From NCBI GenBank assembly GCA_020638995.1, contig JACKHM010000002.1:186001-250000 (forward strand): a stretch of DNA of 64,000 nucleotides, read 5' to 3'. Under the pieces are notes generated by a model that saw only the letters and a program-made list of their open reading frames with translations, did no database searches and had not been told where the DNA came from. The translations under genes were made by a program, and so were the position numbers. Position 1 is the stretch's first letter. Each line of letters opens with the position of its first letter. Positions 1 to 8,948 of this stretch are shown one piece after another. The stretch is from Planctomycetaceae bacterium. GTDB lineage: Bacteria; Planctomycetota; Planctomycetia; Pirellulales; Pirellulaceae.

Positions 1-156
1 ACCGTCTTGCTCCGTGTCGCAGTGGACCCCAAGCAACTTCCACAGCTGCGCCCTGGTGCCCGTGTGAATGGGAAGGTCCAGTGTGGTCGGCGTTCGATCG
101 GTTTCGTCTGGTTCCGGGATTTGTTAGACGCGTTCAGAACTCACGTCTTGTTTTGA
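1..156 (+). CDS. C-terminal end of a HlyD-family adaptor protein (partial)
   Basis: An open frame runs in from the left edge and stops with TGA at 154-156, giving the last 51 residues of a protein. The segment LRPGARVNGKVQCGRRSIG followed by FVWFRDLLD resembles the last beta strands and tail of HlyD/RND-type periplasmic adaptor proteins, where an 'LRPGM.a.v' segment closes the beta-barrel domain. The next gene, a second adaptor, starts 41 bases downstream on the same strand, which fits an operon. The family call is an inference from a short fragment and from the context; the start lies outside the window. Confidence 0.6.
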   Translation, partial: TVLLRVAVDPKQLPQLRPGARVNGKVQCGRRSIGFVWFRDLLDAFRTHVLF

Positions 157-197
157 GTCGACACGTCTGACGCTAAGAACTTCGAGAGTTAACTAAA

Positions 198-1067
198 ATG
201 AATCTCCGAGTTGGCCTATCCGTCGCGGTGTTTGTTCTCGCTGCGATCTGTACCGTTGGATCATCCGCTTCAAGCCTCGAGACCGAAGGAGTTTTGACCC
301 TCCTCGAAGAAATTCGGATTCCGGCGCGTGACGAAGGTGTCTTGGTCGAGGTGCTGGTGCGTCCTGGGATGAATGTTTCCAAGGAGATGCCACTTGCCAG
401 GCAAGATGAAACCGAAGCTCTTGCAACCCGCGACCAGGCGAGCACCGAATTGGCCAATGCCAGTCGCGTCGCAAGAAATGATCTGAAGATTCAGCTGGCA
501 AGGAAGTCTCACGAAGTTGCCGCTGCTGAACTGAAGCGGGCGATCGAAGCAGCGGAGCGATTCTCCAAGAGCGTTTCACAAAGTGAAATCGAACGACTCG
601 AGTTGGTCGCTGAACAGGCCGATTTGCAAATCTATCAAGCCCGATTTGATATGAAGACAGCGCAGCTCGCTGTTGCGACGCACGAGGCCGCACTTCAGTT
701 GGCGGAACATCGTTTGAAGAAGCGAACCATTTACGCACCATCATCGGGCGTTGTTGTGGAAGTGCTTAAGCAGACAGGCGAGTGGGTCGAACCTGGGGAA
801 ACGGTGTTGCGGATCGTCCGTATGGACCGGCTACGCGTCGAAGCATTTTTTTCGGCCGAGCGGGCAAACGCCCAACTCGTTGGCCGCCCGGCCGTTATTG
901 CGGTAAAGGTTTCCCCCGATCAAACAATCGACATTCCAGGCGAAGTGACGTTCGTAAGCCCCGAAGTCCATCCGATTAACGGGATGGTACGAGTCTGGGT
1001 CGAGATTGAAAACTCAGAGGGCAAGCTGCGACCCGGATTGCAGGCCAGGATAAAAATCGAGCCATGA
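198..1067 (+). CDS. HlyD-family periplasmic adaptor protein
   Basis: This 289-residue protein starts with a signal peptide (about 1-26, hydrophobic core LSVAVFVLAAICTVG). It has the usual membrane-fusion-protein order: a first half-barrel (about 30-75, with RIPARDEGVLVEVLVRPGM and MNVSKEMPLARQD), a helical hairpin rich in Ala, Glu and Arg (about 75-180), a second half-barrel (KKRTIYAPSSGVVVEVLKQ), and a C-terminal barrel ending LRPGLQARIKIEP. Such proteins link an inner-membrane transporter to an outer-membrane channel or act as export adaptors. Its stop overlaps the start of the M50-like gene by four bases (ATGA), so the two are probably co-translated. No pump ATPase or RND permease is visible downstream. 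The substrate is unknown. Confidence 0.85.
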   Translation: MNLRVGLSVAVFVLAAICTVGSSASSLETEGVLTLLEEIRIPARDEGVLVEVLVRPGMNVSKEMPLARQDETEALATRDQASTELANASRVARNDLKIQLARKSHEVAAAELKRAIEAAERFSKSVSQSEIERLELVAEQADLQIYQARFDMKTAQLAVATHEAALQLAEHRLKKRTIYAPSSGVVVEVLKQTGEWVEPGETVLRIVRMDRLRVEAFFSAERANAQLVGRPAVIAVKVSPDQTIDIPGEVTFVSPEVHPINGMVRVWVEIENSEGKLRPGLQARIKIEP

Positions 1068-3277
1068 TTAACTCGATTTCTTCAGCCGTTGCGGATCAGA
1101 CGCTCCAATTACATAGACGCCGGGACTTGCACGCCGAGCCAGTTCACTTTCGGGGTGCTCGCTACTGGAGCATAAAGGACCCGCTTTCGTTGCGCATTTA
1201 TCAGTTGTGCGATGAAGAATTGTTTATCTTGGAACAAGTCGATGACGCAAGCGGCTATGAGGATATCAAGCGGCGTTTCGAGTCGCGATTCGAACCTCGC
1301 AAACTCGACGTGCAGGAACTACAGGCTTTCCTGGGCGCCCTCCATCGCGAGGGGCTGGTGACTTCCAACGCCCCCGGCCAGGCCGAGCAACTACTCGATC
1401 GGCACAAACGCGCACAGCGTCGTGAAAAGCTCCAGTCGCTGACGAACATCCTGGCCATCCGATTTCGCGGCATCAACCCCGAACCAGTCCTGCAATCACT
1501 CTACCCGCAGGTTCGTTGGATGTTCTCGCGTCCTGCGATCCTGACTAGTCTTTTGTTTATTCTCGCGGCGTTCTTCTCGCCGGTCATTTATGCAAAGACT
1601 TTTGTTGAGCGTTTGCCCCTGCTACATACTTTTTTGAGTTTCGAAAATGTCTTGCTAATGGCAATCGTACTTGCTGTCTGCAAGATACTACACGAACTGG
1701 GACACGCATTGGCCTGCAAGCACTTCGGCGGGCAATGTCACGAACTTGGGGTAATGCTACTCGTCTTTACTCCTTGCCTGTACTGCAACGTGTCCGACGC
1801 CTGGATGATTCGCAGCAAGTGGAAGCGAATCGCGATTAGTGCCGCGGGCATCTATGTCGAGCTCTTGCTGGCGTCTGCTTGTACGTTTCTGTGGTGGTTC
1901 AGCCAACCAGGAGTTTTCAACTCGATTTGTCTGAATGTCATGTTTGTTTGCTCGGTAAGTACGATCCTATTCAACGGCAATCCGCTACTGCGCTACGATG
2001 GCTACTTTATTCTCGCAGACTTCGTTGAACTCCCGAATCTTCGGCAGCAGTCGCAACTATTCTTTCGGCACGTCGCATCGCGTTGTTTGGGGATCGAAAC
2101 TCGCGAAACGTGGACGGTGCAACGCCGCCATCGCATTTGGCTAGTGCTCTACGGCATCGCATCAGGCGTCTACCGTTGGATCCTGGTCGTGGGAATCCTT
2201 CTTGTGATCTATCGCGCGTCGGAGCCTTACCATTTGGAAGGTCTCGCGCTAGTGTTCGCTACATTCGTCGTCGGCGGGATGCTGGTTACGCCTATCTGGG
2301 GAGTAATAGCTCTCTTGCGCGAGCCGAAGCTTGGAAGTCGAGGACGTCTCTGGCGCACAACGGCCCTCACGATACTCCTTGGAAGTGGTGTGTTTTTGTT
2401 GGGTCTCCTGCCCGTCTCGCGGCATGTAACTGCACCGGTTGTAATTGAACCTGCTGAGGCCGCCCGCGTTCACGTTACCGTTCCCGGCACTTTGAAGCGG
2501 TTTACGGCGATCGGCGAAAAGGTTTCACAAGGAGATGTAATCGCCGAATTAGTTGACTCAGAACTCGAAAGACAACTAGCGCAAGTACGCGGGGAGCGGG
2601 ACGTTCAGAAACTGTACGTCGAACAACTGCGTAAGATGAGCGTGCTGGAGAGAGGGGTTGCCAGAGATGGGGCGGGCAGCCAGCTGGTCACGGCGCAGGA
2701 AACTTTGGCCGCAACGCAACGACGCCTTGATCAAATGGTCACGGACCACTTGAGGCTCAAACTAGTTGCTCCGCGAACGGGAACGGTTTTGCCCAACCGG
2801 TCTCGACAGCCGATTAAAACAAGTGAGCAGCTCGCAACATGGTTCGGGACACCGCTCGACGACAGAAACCTTGGCTGCCATTTGGACACCGACGTGGTGG
2901 TATGTCTGGTCGGCGACGCAACGCGACTAAAGGGAGTAGCGGTCGTCGGTCAAACCGACATCGAACGCGTTGCAATTGGTCAACCAGTCCAGATCTTAGT
3001 TGACGAGTTACATACTAAGACCTTGACCGGCACAGTAGACGAGGTTGCTCGGCTCGAACTGGCAGAACCGCCTCCCGAACTAATCGCGAAAGGATTGCTC
3101 CCAACTAATTTCGCAAGTTCGAGTGACACTTTCTATGCGGTGAGCGTGCGGCTGGACAGCGATGAAGATTCGCCGTTGCTGTGGTCTTCCGGCCAGGCAA
3201 AAATTGCCGTCCAGCCACTAACATTTTTTCAAGTCATCTACAAGCAAGTGTGCAACACGTTTCGTATTGATCTGTGA
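1064..3277 (+). CDS. M50-like membrane metalloprotease fused to a HlyD-type adaptor domain
   Basis: The 737-residue product begins with a soluble domain of about 110 residues that looks PqqD-like (SLRIYQLCDEELFILEQVD, then a winged-helix-like segment). It continues with several membrane segments (about 157-180, 195-210, 250-275 and 285-300). The zinc motif HELGH is at 210-214 and a later NPLLRYDGYF segment matches the second active-site region of 'putative peptide zinc metalloprotease' proteins of the site-2 protease family. The last 280 residues form an adaptor half: TVPGTLKRFTAIGEKVSQGD is a biotinyl/lipoyl-like strand set, followed by a helical hairpin and a beta barrel. Such M50-HlyD proteins are often found with export adaptors and peptide products, but no target is seen here. 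It overlaps the preceding adaptor gene by four bases. Confidence 0.85.
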   Translation: MINSISSAVADQTLQLHRRRDLHAEPVHFRGARYWSIKDPLSLRIYQLCDEELFILEQVDDASGYEDIKRRFESRFEPRKLDVQELQAFLGALHREGLVTSNAPGQAEQLLDRHKRAQRREKLQSLTNILAIRFRGINPEPVLQSLYPQVRWMFSRPAILTSLLFILAAFFSPVIYAKTFVERLPLLHTFLSFENVLLMAIVLAVCKILHELGHALACKHFGGQCHELGVMLLVFTPCLYCNVSDAWMIRSKWKRIAISAAGIYVELLLASACTFLWWFSQPGVFNSICLNVMFVCSVSTILFNGNPLLRYDGYFILADFVELPNLRQQSQLFFRHVASRCLGIETRETWTVQRRHRIWLVLYGIASGVYRWILVVGILLVIYRASEPYHLEGLALVFATFVVGGMLVTPIWGVIALLREPKLGSRGRLWRTTALTILLGSGVFLLGLLPVSRHVTAPVVIEPAEAARVHVTVPGTLKRFTAIGEKVSQGDVIAELVDSELERQLAQVRGERDVQKLYVEQLRKMSVLERGVARDGAGSQLVTAQETLAATQRRLDQMVTDHLRLKLVAPRTGTVLPNRSRQPIKTSEQLATWFGTPLDDRNLGCHLDTDVVVCLVGDATRLKGVAVVGQTDIERVAIGQPVQILVDELHTKTLTGTVDEVARLELAEPPPELIAKGLLPTNFASSSDTFYAVSVRLDSDEDSPLLWSSGQAKIAVQPLTFFQVIYKQVCNTFRIDL

Positions 3278-3350
3278 CCGATCATGCAAGTCGACACGAA
3301 AACTGTCGATATCAGAACCGCCGCTAGCAGCTGGAGATTAGGTTCGGCGA

Positions 3351-3421
3351 GTTGTGGCAGCATCCGTTGTCGCTAGCCTGCTTGTTAAGTTTTGCCACAA
3401 CATTTTCAACAGTTAACAAGC
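3351..3421. other. Two interleaved inverted repeats between convergent genes
   Basis: Two perfect 9-base inverted repeats interlock: GTTGTGGCA at 3351-3359 pairs with TGCCACAAC at 3393-3401, and GCTTGTTAA at 3380-3388 pairs with TTAACAAGC at 3413-3421. The order a-b-a'-b' is that of an H-type pseudoknot, or of two hairpins that exclude each other. The element lies between the M50-like gene (+) and the permease gene (-), where a bidirectional 3'-end structure would be expected. There is no strong T tract on either strand, so a simple rho-independent terminator is not assured. Confidence 0.45.
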
Positions 3422-3427
3422 CGCGTG

Positions 3428-5653
3428 TTACCTCCCGCGACAGATGATAAGCAACGGTACTTCTGTCCGACGCGCTAGGCCAAGGACAAAGTCGCCCAGT
3501 ACCTTTTCACGGCGGGCACGCCGCGCGCCTAAAATAACTAGATCATGGTCAGCAGCGGCATTCGCAATGCTCTCAATGGCATCATCATCTTGTATAAGCC
3601 TGACGTTCGCAGCGCCGTCACACAAATCGTGATTGAGTCGCGTCAGATCTCGCGACGAAATCTCTTCTTGCTGTCGCGTCGCGTGCGTGGGGATTACTTT
3701 GGCGAGAGTAACTTGACGCTGAATGGTTCGGGCAAGGCTTCCCAGCAGTCGAGCCAGTAGGCGATCGTGCCCGCCTTGACCACCCGTGGGAACGAGTACC
3801 CGATTTGCGTCGCCTAATTGCCAGCCTTTTGGAGCGCGCAACAGCACAACATCACAGTCGACTCGATTTATCAATTGCTCCAGCGACGAACCTGAAGAAG
3901 CACCAGTTAGTTCACTCAGTCCCAACAGTAGGGTTTCACAACGGTGCGTCTTCGCAACGCGGGCGATCTCGTCCCACGGCTCTCTCGCGACGGTGGCCAA
4001 GGCTTCTGGGTAGACGCCCGTCGTTGACGACGCTCGGAGAGCCTCACCAAGAACTGCCTGCGTATTTTCCAGTGGCCGCCGCTCTTCGACAGGGTCCCAA
4101 TCGCTGGGCGCCACGACGACCGACAGCATGAGCACTCGTCCAATTCCCGGTGGTGCGAGTGCGTTTGCCACCCCCACAAGTCCCTCAGCGCTGTCCGGTC
4201 TCGCAATCGGGACCAAAACAAGGGGGCTTCGACCTCGCAACGTGACTACCTCGGGATCTAAAGCCGAGTTAGTAGCATCTGCAACACGAGCTCGATGGGC
4301 GAACAAACTGAGAAATAGTATGCCGCCTAAAGCTATCCAAAACATGGCGATGAATCCCGCCGAGGGCACTGCAACGCCTTGATAAATCGCCAATGAGACG
4401 CACGATAGCCCACCAGCGACTGGCACAAGCGGAAACATCGGAGAGCGAAACGGCGGCGGCGTGATACTTCTCTGTCGGACCAGAATAGCGATCCAATGCG
4501 CGAGCGCAAAAGTTACTAAAAAAATCAAACTAGAGGCCGCTCCCGCTGACGCAAGGTCGGGAACGATCAGAATTATCACGATGACTACCGTAGCAGTCAG
4601 AATTACGGCGTTCGCCGGCGTCTTGTACCGCCCGTTCAGCAGGGCCAGTGAGCGCGGAAGGGTGCGATCCCGGGCCATCGCTACAGCCACTCGCGATGCC
4701 GCAAAGAGATTTGCTTGCAAGGCGGATAACATCGACAAGACTGCGGCCCCCATCACAAGCCAATAGCCAAATGCTCCAAGGTAATTGCGAGCGGCGATCG
4801 CAACGATTGTGTCTGGATAGAGTTGGCTCACTTCGGTGATCGACTCTTCGGGAGAAACGCCAACGGTGCTGATTACTATTAAGAGAGGAAGATAAATCAG
4901 AATCGCGATCCCTAGTGAGAGAAACATTGCGCGAGGAATCGTCTTGGATGGCTCCCGCACTTCTCCAGCCACCGCTGCAATCAAATCAAATCCCTGCAAC
5001 GCGATGAATGTAAACCCCATGGCCGTGAACAAGCCCGGTGCCGCGGAAGCGAAAAATGGCGTTAGGCTGTCGCTCAGTTCTGCTACTGAACGACCACGCA
5101 TCGCCCACGCTCCACCCAAGATCAAAACGCCGAAAACAACAACCTTGCCGACATTGAGCCATTGGCCGCCGCCCGCCTTGGAATACGAGAGCACGGCGGC
5201 GTAGTACGCGGTAGCCGTGATCGCAGTCGCGCACACGATCCAGCGACTATCAAGCCAGCCGGGACTCAGGTCACCAAACCACAGTTGCTTAGTGACTACA
5301 ACAGCAAATTGTGCGAAGCCGAAGGCGTACAACACCGAAGCCACAATCGAAGCGAACCACACCACCCATCCCACTGTGAACGCCGCTTCGACGGACAGCA
5401 CCTTCTTAGCGAACGTGTAGGTTCCGCCCGATTGCGGGAATTTGGACGAGACTTCAGCGAAACTCAGTGCCGTAAGCATCGCGATGATGCCGTTCAAAGC
5501 GAATGCGATCACTGCGCTGGGGCCGGTTGCTACGAAAGCTGCACCCGCCAGGGCCAAAATGCCGCCGCCAACGATCGCCCCGACACCAACCCCAGTTGCG
5601 CCTATTAATCCCAGCGAACGCTCTGAGTGTGAATCGGACGACATGAAATCCAT
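3428..5653 (-). CDS. APC-family amino acid permease with C-terminal universal stress domains
   Basis: The N-terminal ~435 residues contain about twelve hydrophobic segments. The first helix region has the glycine-rich APC signature (GATGVGVGAIVGGGILALAG) and is followed by a SFAEVSSKFPQSGGTYTFA segment, typical of APC-superfamily amino acid or polyamine transporters. The C-terminal ~290 residues are soluble and look like two UspA-type nucleotide-binding domains in tandem: LVLVPIARPDSAEG starts one, and VLVPTGGQGGHDRLLARLLG plus a late DLVILGARR segment marks the other. This permease-Usp fusion is known in many bacteria and suggests control of transport by a bound nucleotide. The gene starts 22 bases after the vWA gene on the same strand and may be read with it. 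The substrate is not predictable. Confidence 0.88.
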   Translation of the reverse strand: MDFMSSDSHSERSLGLIGATGVGVGAIVGGGILALAGAAFVATGPSAVIAFALNGIIAMLTALSFAEVSSKFPQSGGTYTFAKKVLSVEAAFTVGWVVWFASIVASVLYAFGFAQFAVVVTKQLWFGDLSPGWLDSRWIVCATAITATAYYAAVLSYSKAGGGQWLNVGKVVVFGVLILGGAWAMRGRSVAELSDSLTPFFASAAPGLFTAMGFTFIALQGFDLIAAVAGEVREPSKTIPRAMFLSLGIAILIYLPLLIVISTVGVSPEESITEVSQLYPDTIVAIAARNYLGAFGYWLVMGAAVLSMLSALQANLFAASRVAVAMARDRTLPRSLALLNGRYKTPANAVILTATVVIVIILIVPDLASAGAASSLIFLVTFALAHWIAILVRQRSITPPPFRSPMFPLVPVAGGLSCVSLAIYQGVAVPSAGFIAMFWIALGGILFLSLFAHRARVADATNSALDPEVVTLRGRSPLVLVPIARPDSAEGLVGVANALAPPGIGRVLMLSVVVAPSDWDPVEERRPLENTQAVLGEALRASSTTGVYPEALATVAREPWDEIARVAKTHRCETLLLGLSELTGASSGSSLEQLINRVDCDVVLLRAPKGWQLGDANRVLVPTGGQGGHDRLLARLLGSLARTIQRQVTLAKVIPTHATRQQEEISSRDLTRLNHDLCDGAANVRLIQDDDAIESIANAAADHDLVILGARRARREKVLGDFVLGLARRTEVPLLIICRGR

Positions 5654-5675
5654 TTATGATGCCGCAGCCGGGGCG

Positions 5676-7139
5676 TTAGCGTCCGAGAAATGTTCCACCG
5701 GTAATGTTCGCTACCGTGCGGAGGAAAGTGCCTAGATCTTCGTCAAAGTAGTTCCCTAACCCGACCGTATTGACGGGTATGTTTTCATGTGTGCGGCATA
5801 ACGCGTAGATCTCGTTGGCGACTCCCTGATCAAATCGCCCAAGGTTGGGGTTCGTGGGAGCGCCGTCTGAAAACAGAATCATCGAATCGAGCCCTTCGTA
5901 GCTATAGGCTTTGCGCATCGCCTCCAATGTATTGGTCCAGCCTTTTGGCTCAACACCGGTCAAATGCTCGAGCAACGCATTCCGCGCGGCTTCACCATTC
6001 TCGCCTCGCAGATTCGCCAAGCTTCCGTCTTCAGGAAAAGTCCGTACATCGGACGAATAAACGATCAATACGCAATCGTCAACATCCAAGTGTTTCAACC
6101 ACGTCCGAGCAATCTTCTGAGCCTCCTGCCAGCGGTCGCCGCCTCCACTGCTCGCTTCCTTCATGCTGCCAGACGCGTCGAAGATAACAGCAACTCGCTT
6201 CAACTCACCATTGATGCCCACCAACTCGCGATTAATCCGAGTTTCCACCAACATCTGTTCCTGAAACTTGCGTTCGGCATCGGTTAACTGATTTGTGAGC
6301 GTGGCCTTCTCCGCCTGTAGTCCCTTGAACATTTCCGCCGCTCGCCGCAATCGAACGAGGTAGTCTTCGGCCTTCGCGGATTCGGCAGACACCTTCTCTT
6401 CCATCGCCTTTAGTTGAGCAGACGCCAATGCCTTCTGCTCCGTGCTCAATTTTTGCAACGCCGCAATGTCGATGCCCTGAGCGTTGATCTTTGCTTTCAA
6501 TCCCATCACGATCTCGTCGAGTTCGTCGGCCTGCGTTTGCAATCGTTCCCGCTGTGCTTCGACCTCCTTCAAGGCAATCAACTTGTCGGCAAGTTGTTTG
6601 CCAAGCGTCGCCAACTCGTCATTGAGTGTCGCTTTCTCGGTTGTAAGCGTGGTCTTCTCTTTAGTAAGCGTCACGGTCTGAGTCTCTAATTCCTTGGCCT
6701 GCTTCTCCAGATCAGACTTCGCAGATTCGAGTGCTGAATTCTCGAACTTAAGCCCATCGAGACTATCATTCAATTTGGCGACTAGCGCAACGGTCTTGTC
6801 TAGCTCCATTTTGAGCGCCGCCCGCTCCTCTTGCGTAATGCGCAGCTTCTCTGCGGTCGTGTTGAGAGAACGCCTGCTGGCGGCAAGTTGTTCGTCAAGT
6901 GAGTCACGCTCCTGGGACGTCGCTCCAAGCTCGGCACTGGTGGAATCAAGATCTTTTAGCAGCGCCGACGCTTCAGCAGACTTGACGTCGAGCGCCTTTG
7001 ACTTTTTCAGTAAATTGCTGTTTAGCAGCAAGGCAATCAGTACAACCAGGACCATCGTGAACAATGTCACGTCGTTAGTAGAAATCCAACCAGCGAGTCC
7101 CGCTTCCCCAGAATGCGACGATGCTCTTTCGAGTTGCAT
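5676..7139 (-). CDS. One-TM coiled-coil protein with C-terminal von Willebrand A domain
   Basis: This 487-residue protein has a short N-terminus, one membrane segment (about 24-40) preceded by Asp23, a very long Glu/Lys/Leu/Ala-rich coiled coil (about 45-300), and a vWA domain (about 315-487). The MIDAS site is complete: DASGS at 321-325, Thr402 in GWTNT, and Asp425 in SDGAP. The layout (short N-terminus, Asp at the start of a single TM, long stalk, C-terminal globular domain) is that of MotB, TolR or ZorB, but with vWA in place of the OmpA peptidoglycan-binding domain. It starts with ATG behind a strong GGGAGGAG ribosome site and lies directly downstream of a MotA/TolQ-like gene, the expected partner. 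Function is unknown; a cell-envelope stator or force-transducing role is inferred. Confidence 0.85.
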   Translation of the reverse strand: MQLERASSHSGEAGLAGWISTNDVTLFTMVLVVLIALLLNSNLLKKSKALDVKSAEASALLKDLDSTSAELGATSQERDSLDEQLAASRRSLNTTAEKLRITQEERAALKMELDKTVALVAKLNDSLDGLKFENSALESAKSDLEKQAKELETQTVTLTKEKTTLTTEKATLNDELATLGKQLADKLIALKEVEAQRERLQTQADELDEIVMGLKAKINAQGIDIAALQKLSTEQKALASAQLKAMEEKVSAESAKAEDYLVRLRRAAEMFKGLQAEKATLTNQLTDAERKFQEQMLVETRINRELVGINGELKRVAVIFDASGSMKEASSGGGDRWQEAQKIARTWLKHLDVDDCVLIVYSSDVRTFPEDGSLANLRGENGEAARNALLEHLTGVEPKGWTNTLEAMRKAYSYEGLDSMILFSDGAPTNPNLGRFDQGVANEIYALCRTHENIPVNTVGLGNYFDEDLGTFLRTVANITGGTFLGR

Positions 7140-7166
7140 AAGGCTCTCCTCCCGATGTGCAATCCA

Positions 7167-8783
7167 TTATCCCGTTGGACGGCCACGGAGCCAACCCATC
7201 AGTTTGCCACCCGAACCAACACTCTCTGCGTGTCCGTTGCTTTGCTGTTCCAGCACTTCGCGAATGCGTTCCGGTAAAGCCGCGATTGCCTCTGCTACAT
7301 CAGCCGCCTCAGCCAACGACTGGGTGATTCTGTCTACATCACTTCCGGCGCTGCCGAACGCTTGCATGGCTTTTGCAGTCTGTTCGAGACCGGCGAGCGT
7401 CTTGTGAAGCTCAGCAAGCCGCTTAGTGGCGGGCTCGACTCCGTATTCGATAAAAGTTGCCAACTGAGCGGCAGACGCAGCGAACGACGCGGCGGCCGCG
7501 GCAAACGCTTGCTGCGAAGAGGCCACCTCGGAACTGACGGTCGCTTCGAGCTGTGCGCCAGACTTTGCAAGGCAATCGATGGATTCTCGCAGTGTTTGTT
7601 GAACCGGGTTCATCTGATCGGAGAACTGCGATTGTTCTTCCAGCACTTTGCTGAACAACGCGGTACCCTCGGTAACAGCCTTCGCGGCCTCCTGGATCCT
7701 AACCGAGGAGTCGCCAAGTGCGGACAAGTTGGCTGCGGATAACGAATCGAGCGACTCACGATGTCGACTTGCAGAGGGTATGAAATCTTGTTCGATCGAT
7801 GTGCGGAACGCCGAGACCGATACGTCGAGGCCTGCGACGGCTCGCTTGCCCACGGGGATCAAAGCGTCTAACGTCTTGGCCGACGCTGCTGTAGCATCAC
7901 GAACGTCTCGGAGCGTCTCTGGCAAATCCTTGATGTCCGTGCCGAACACTTGAACGATCTCGCGGAACTCGGCGGCCGCGTGCCGCATCGCAGAGGTCGA
8001 TTCGACCAGTCGGTGAGCATTCTCGGACTGATGTTCCGCAGATTCGGAAACCGACTTTGCCATCCGCTCGATGGCCGCGATCGCTTTGACCGTTGCGGCT
8101 TGAGTATCTAAGCCCACCGAGTACCAAATCGCTGAATCGAACCAAGTGCGACCGATCATTCGCATCGCTTCGGCTCGACCACCCGCAACATGCAACAACC
8201 ATTGGTTAATCAAGGCGAGAATAGCCCCAGTTCCCACACCAGCGACGAGCGGCGTAACGACGTCGAGCATTTGATCTAGACTCGGGTCTTCGGTCTCGGG
8301 CAACTGAATGAAGGGAAAGCCAAGCACCGTCAGAATCACACCCAGTAACGGCGCCATGACTCCCATACGTTGCAGCAGCAAATAGTCGGAACTACTTGCA
8401 ATACGGGTATCCAACTCGTGGAGAACGTCTTCGCGAGTGTAATTTCCTGGTGTTGTCGTTCCCACAGGAAAATTACTGTTCACCCACTTGAGCCAGGGAA
8501 AGTGAAGCGCCAATTCCCCAATGTTTTTCCTCCCGTCGCCCCCGTTTTCGACATCCTCGGTAAGCTCCGTCAAGGTTCGGACGTATTTGCTAAGCCATCG
8601 GAAGAAGCGGTAGCACAAGGCAAGCTGCACTGCGAAGAATAGCAAGCCAACCGCTAACACGATTGACCAGTGGCCTCCGATCACATCGGTCAAGCCAGAA
8701 GCCAGTAGAGAATTCACTTGGAAATACACCGTGAGTGGAAGATTATCGGGCGGGAACTTCGGCGAGAACCCTATCAACCACAA
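7167..8783 (-). CDS. MotA/TolQ/ExbB-like proton channel family protein
   Basis: The 538-residue product has hydrophobic helices at about 41-60, 138-160 and 175-200. The last two (MGVMAPLLGVILTVLGF; VVTPLVAGVGTGAILALIN) match the paired channel helices of the MotA/TolQ/ExbB family. From about 225 to 500 it is almost wholly helical and rich in Ala, Ser, Glu and Gln, like the long cytoplasmic tail of ZorA-type proteins. The next gene, 27 bases downstream, encodes a one-TM coiled-coil vWA protein that has the shape of the matching MotB/TolR/ExbD subunit. The frame begins with TTG at 8783; an in-frame GTG near 8729 is an alternative, and neither has a clear ribosome site. No Zorya effector genes are present nearby. 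Confidence 0.72.
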   Translation of the reverse strand: MWLIGFSPKFPPDNLPLTVYFQVNSLLASGLTDVIGGHWSIVLAVGLLFFAVQLALCYRFFRWLSKYVRTLTELTEDVENGGDGRKNIGELALHFPWLKWVNSNFPVGTTTPGNYTREDVLHELDTRIASSSDYLLLQRMGVMAPLLGVILTVLGFPFIQLPETEDPSLDQMLDVVTPLVAGVGTGAILALINQWLLHVAGGRAEAMRMIGRTWFDSAIWYSVGLDTQAATVKAIAAIERMAKSVSESAEHQSENAHRLVESTSAMRHAAAEFREIVQVFGTDIKDLPETLRDVRDATAASAKTLDALIPVGKRAVAGLDVSVSAFRTSIEQDFIPSASRHRESLDSLSAANLSALGDSSVRIQEAAKAVTEGTALFSKVLEEQSQFSDQMNPVQQTLRESIDCLAKSGAQLEATVSSEVASSQQAFAAAAASFAASAAQLATFIEYGVEPATKRLAELHKTLAGLEQTAKAMQAFGSAGSDVDRITQSLAEAADVAEAIAALPERIREVLEQQSNGHAESVGSGGKLMGWLRGRPTG

Positions 8784-8948
8784 TTCTAATCACGTTGTCA
8801 ACTAGGCAATTTGCGGAAACTTGTCCGCATGTTGCTTTTTTGCAACGTATGTTTTCAAAGTGACTCGCGAATCCGCGTCTCTCTTCCCCCAAATCGGCCA
8901 ATTGGAGCAGTTGCAGTGAGTTCGTGGACTATCAATCGCTATCAAACT

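Noticed and set aside
5676..8783. Zorya anti-phage system
   Set aside because: The channel protein is ZorA-like in shape, but the partner has vWA instead of OmpA and no ZorC, ZorD or ZorE-like gene is near; neighbours are a permease and a TPR protein.
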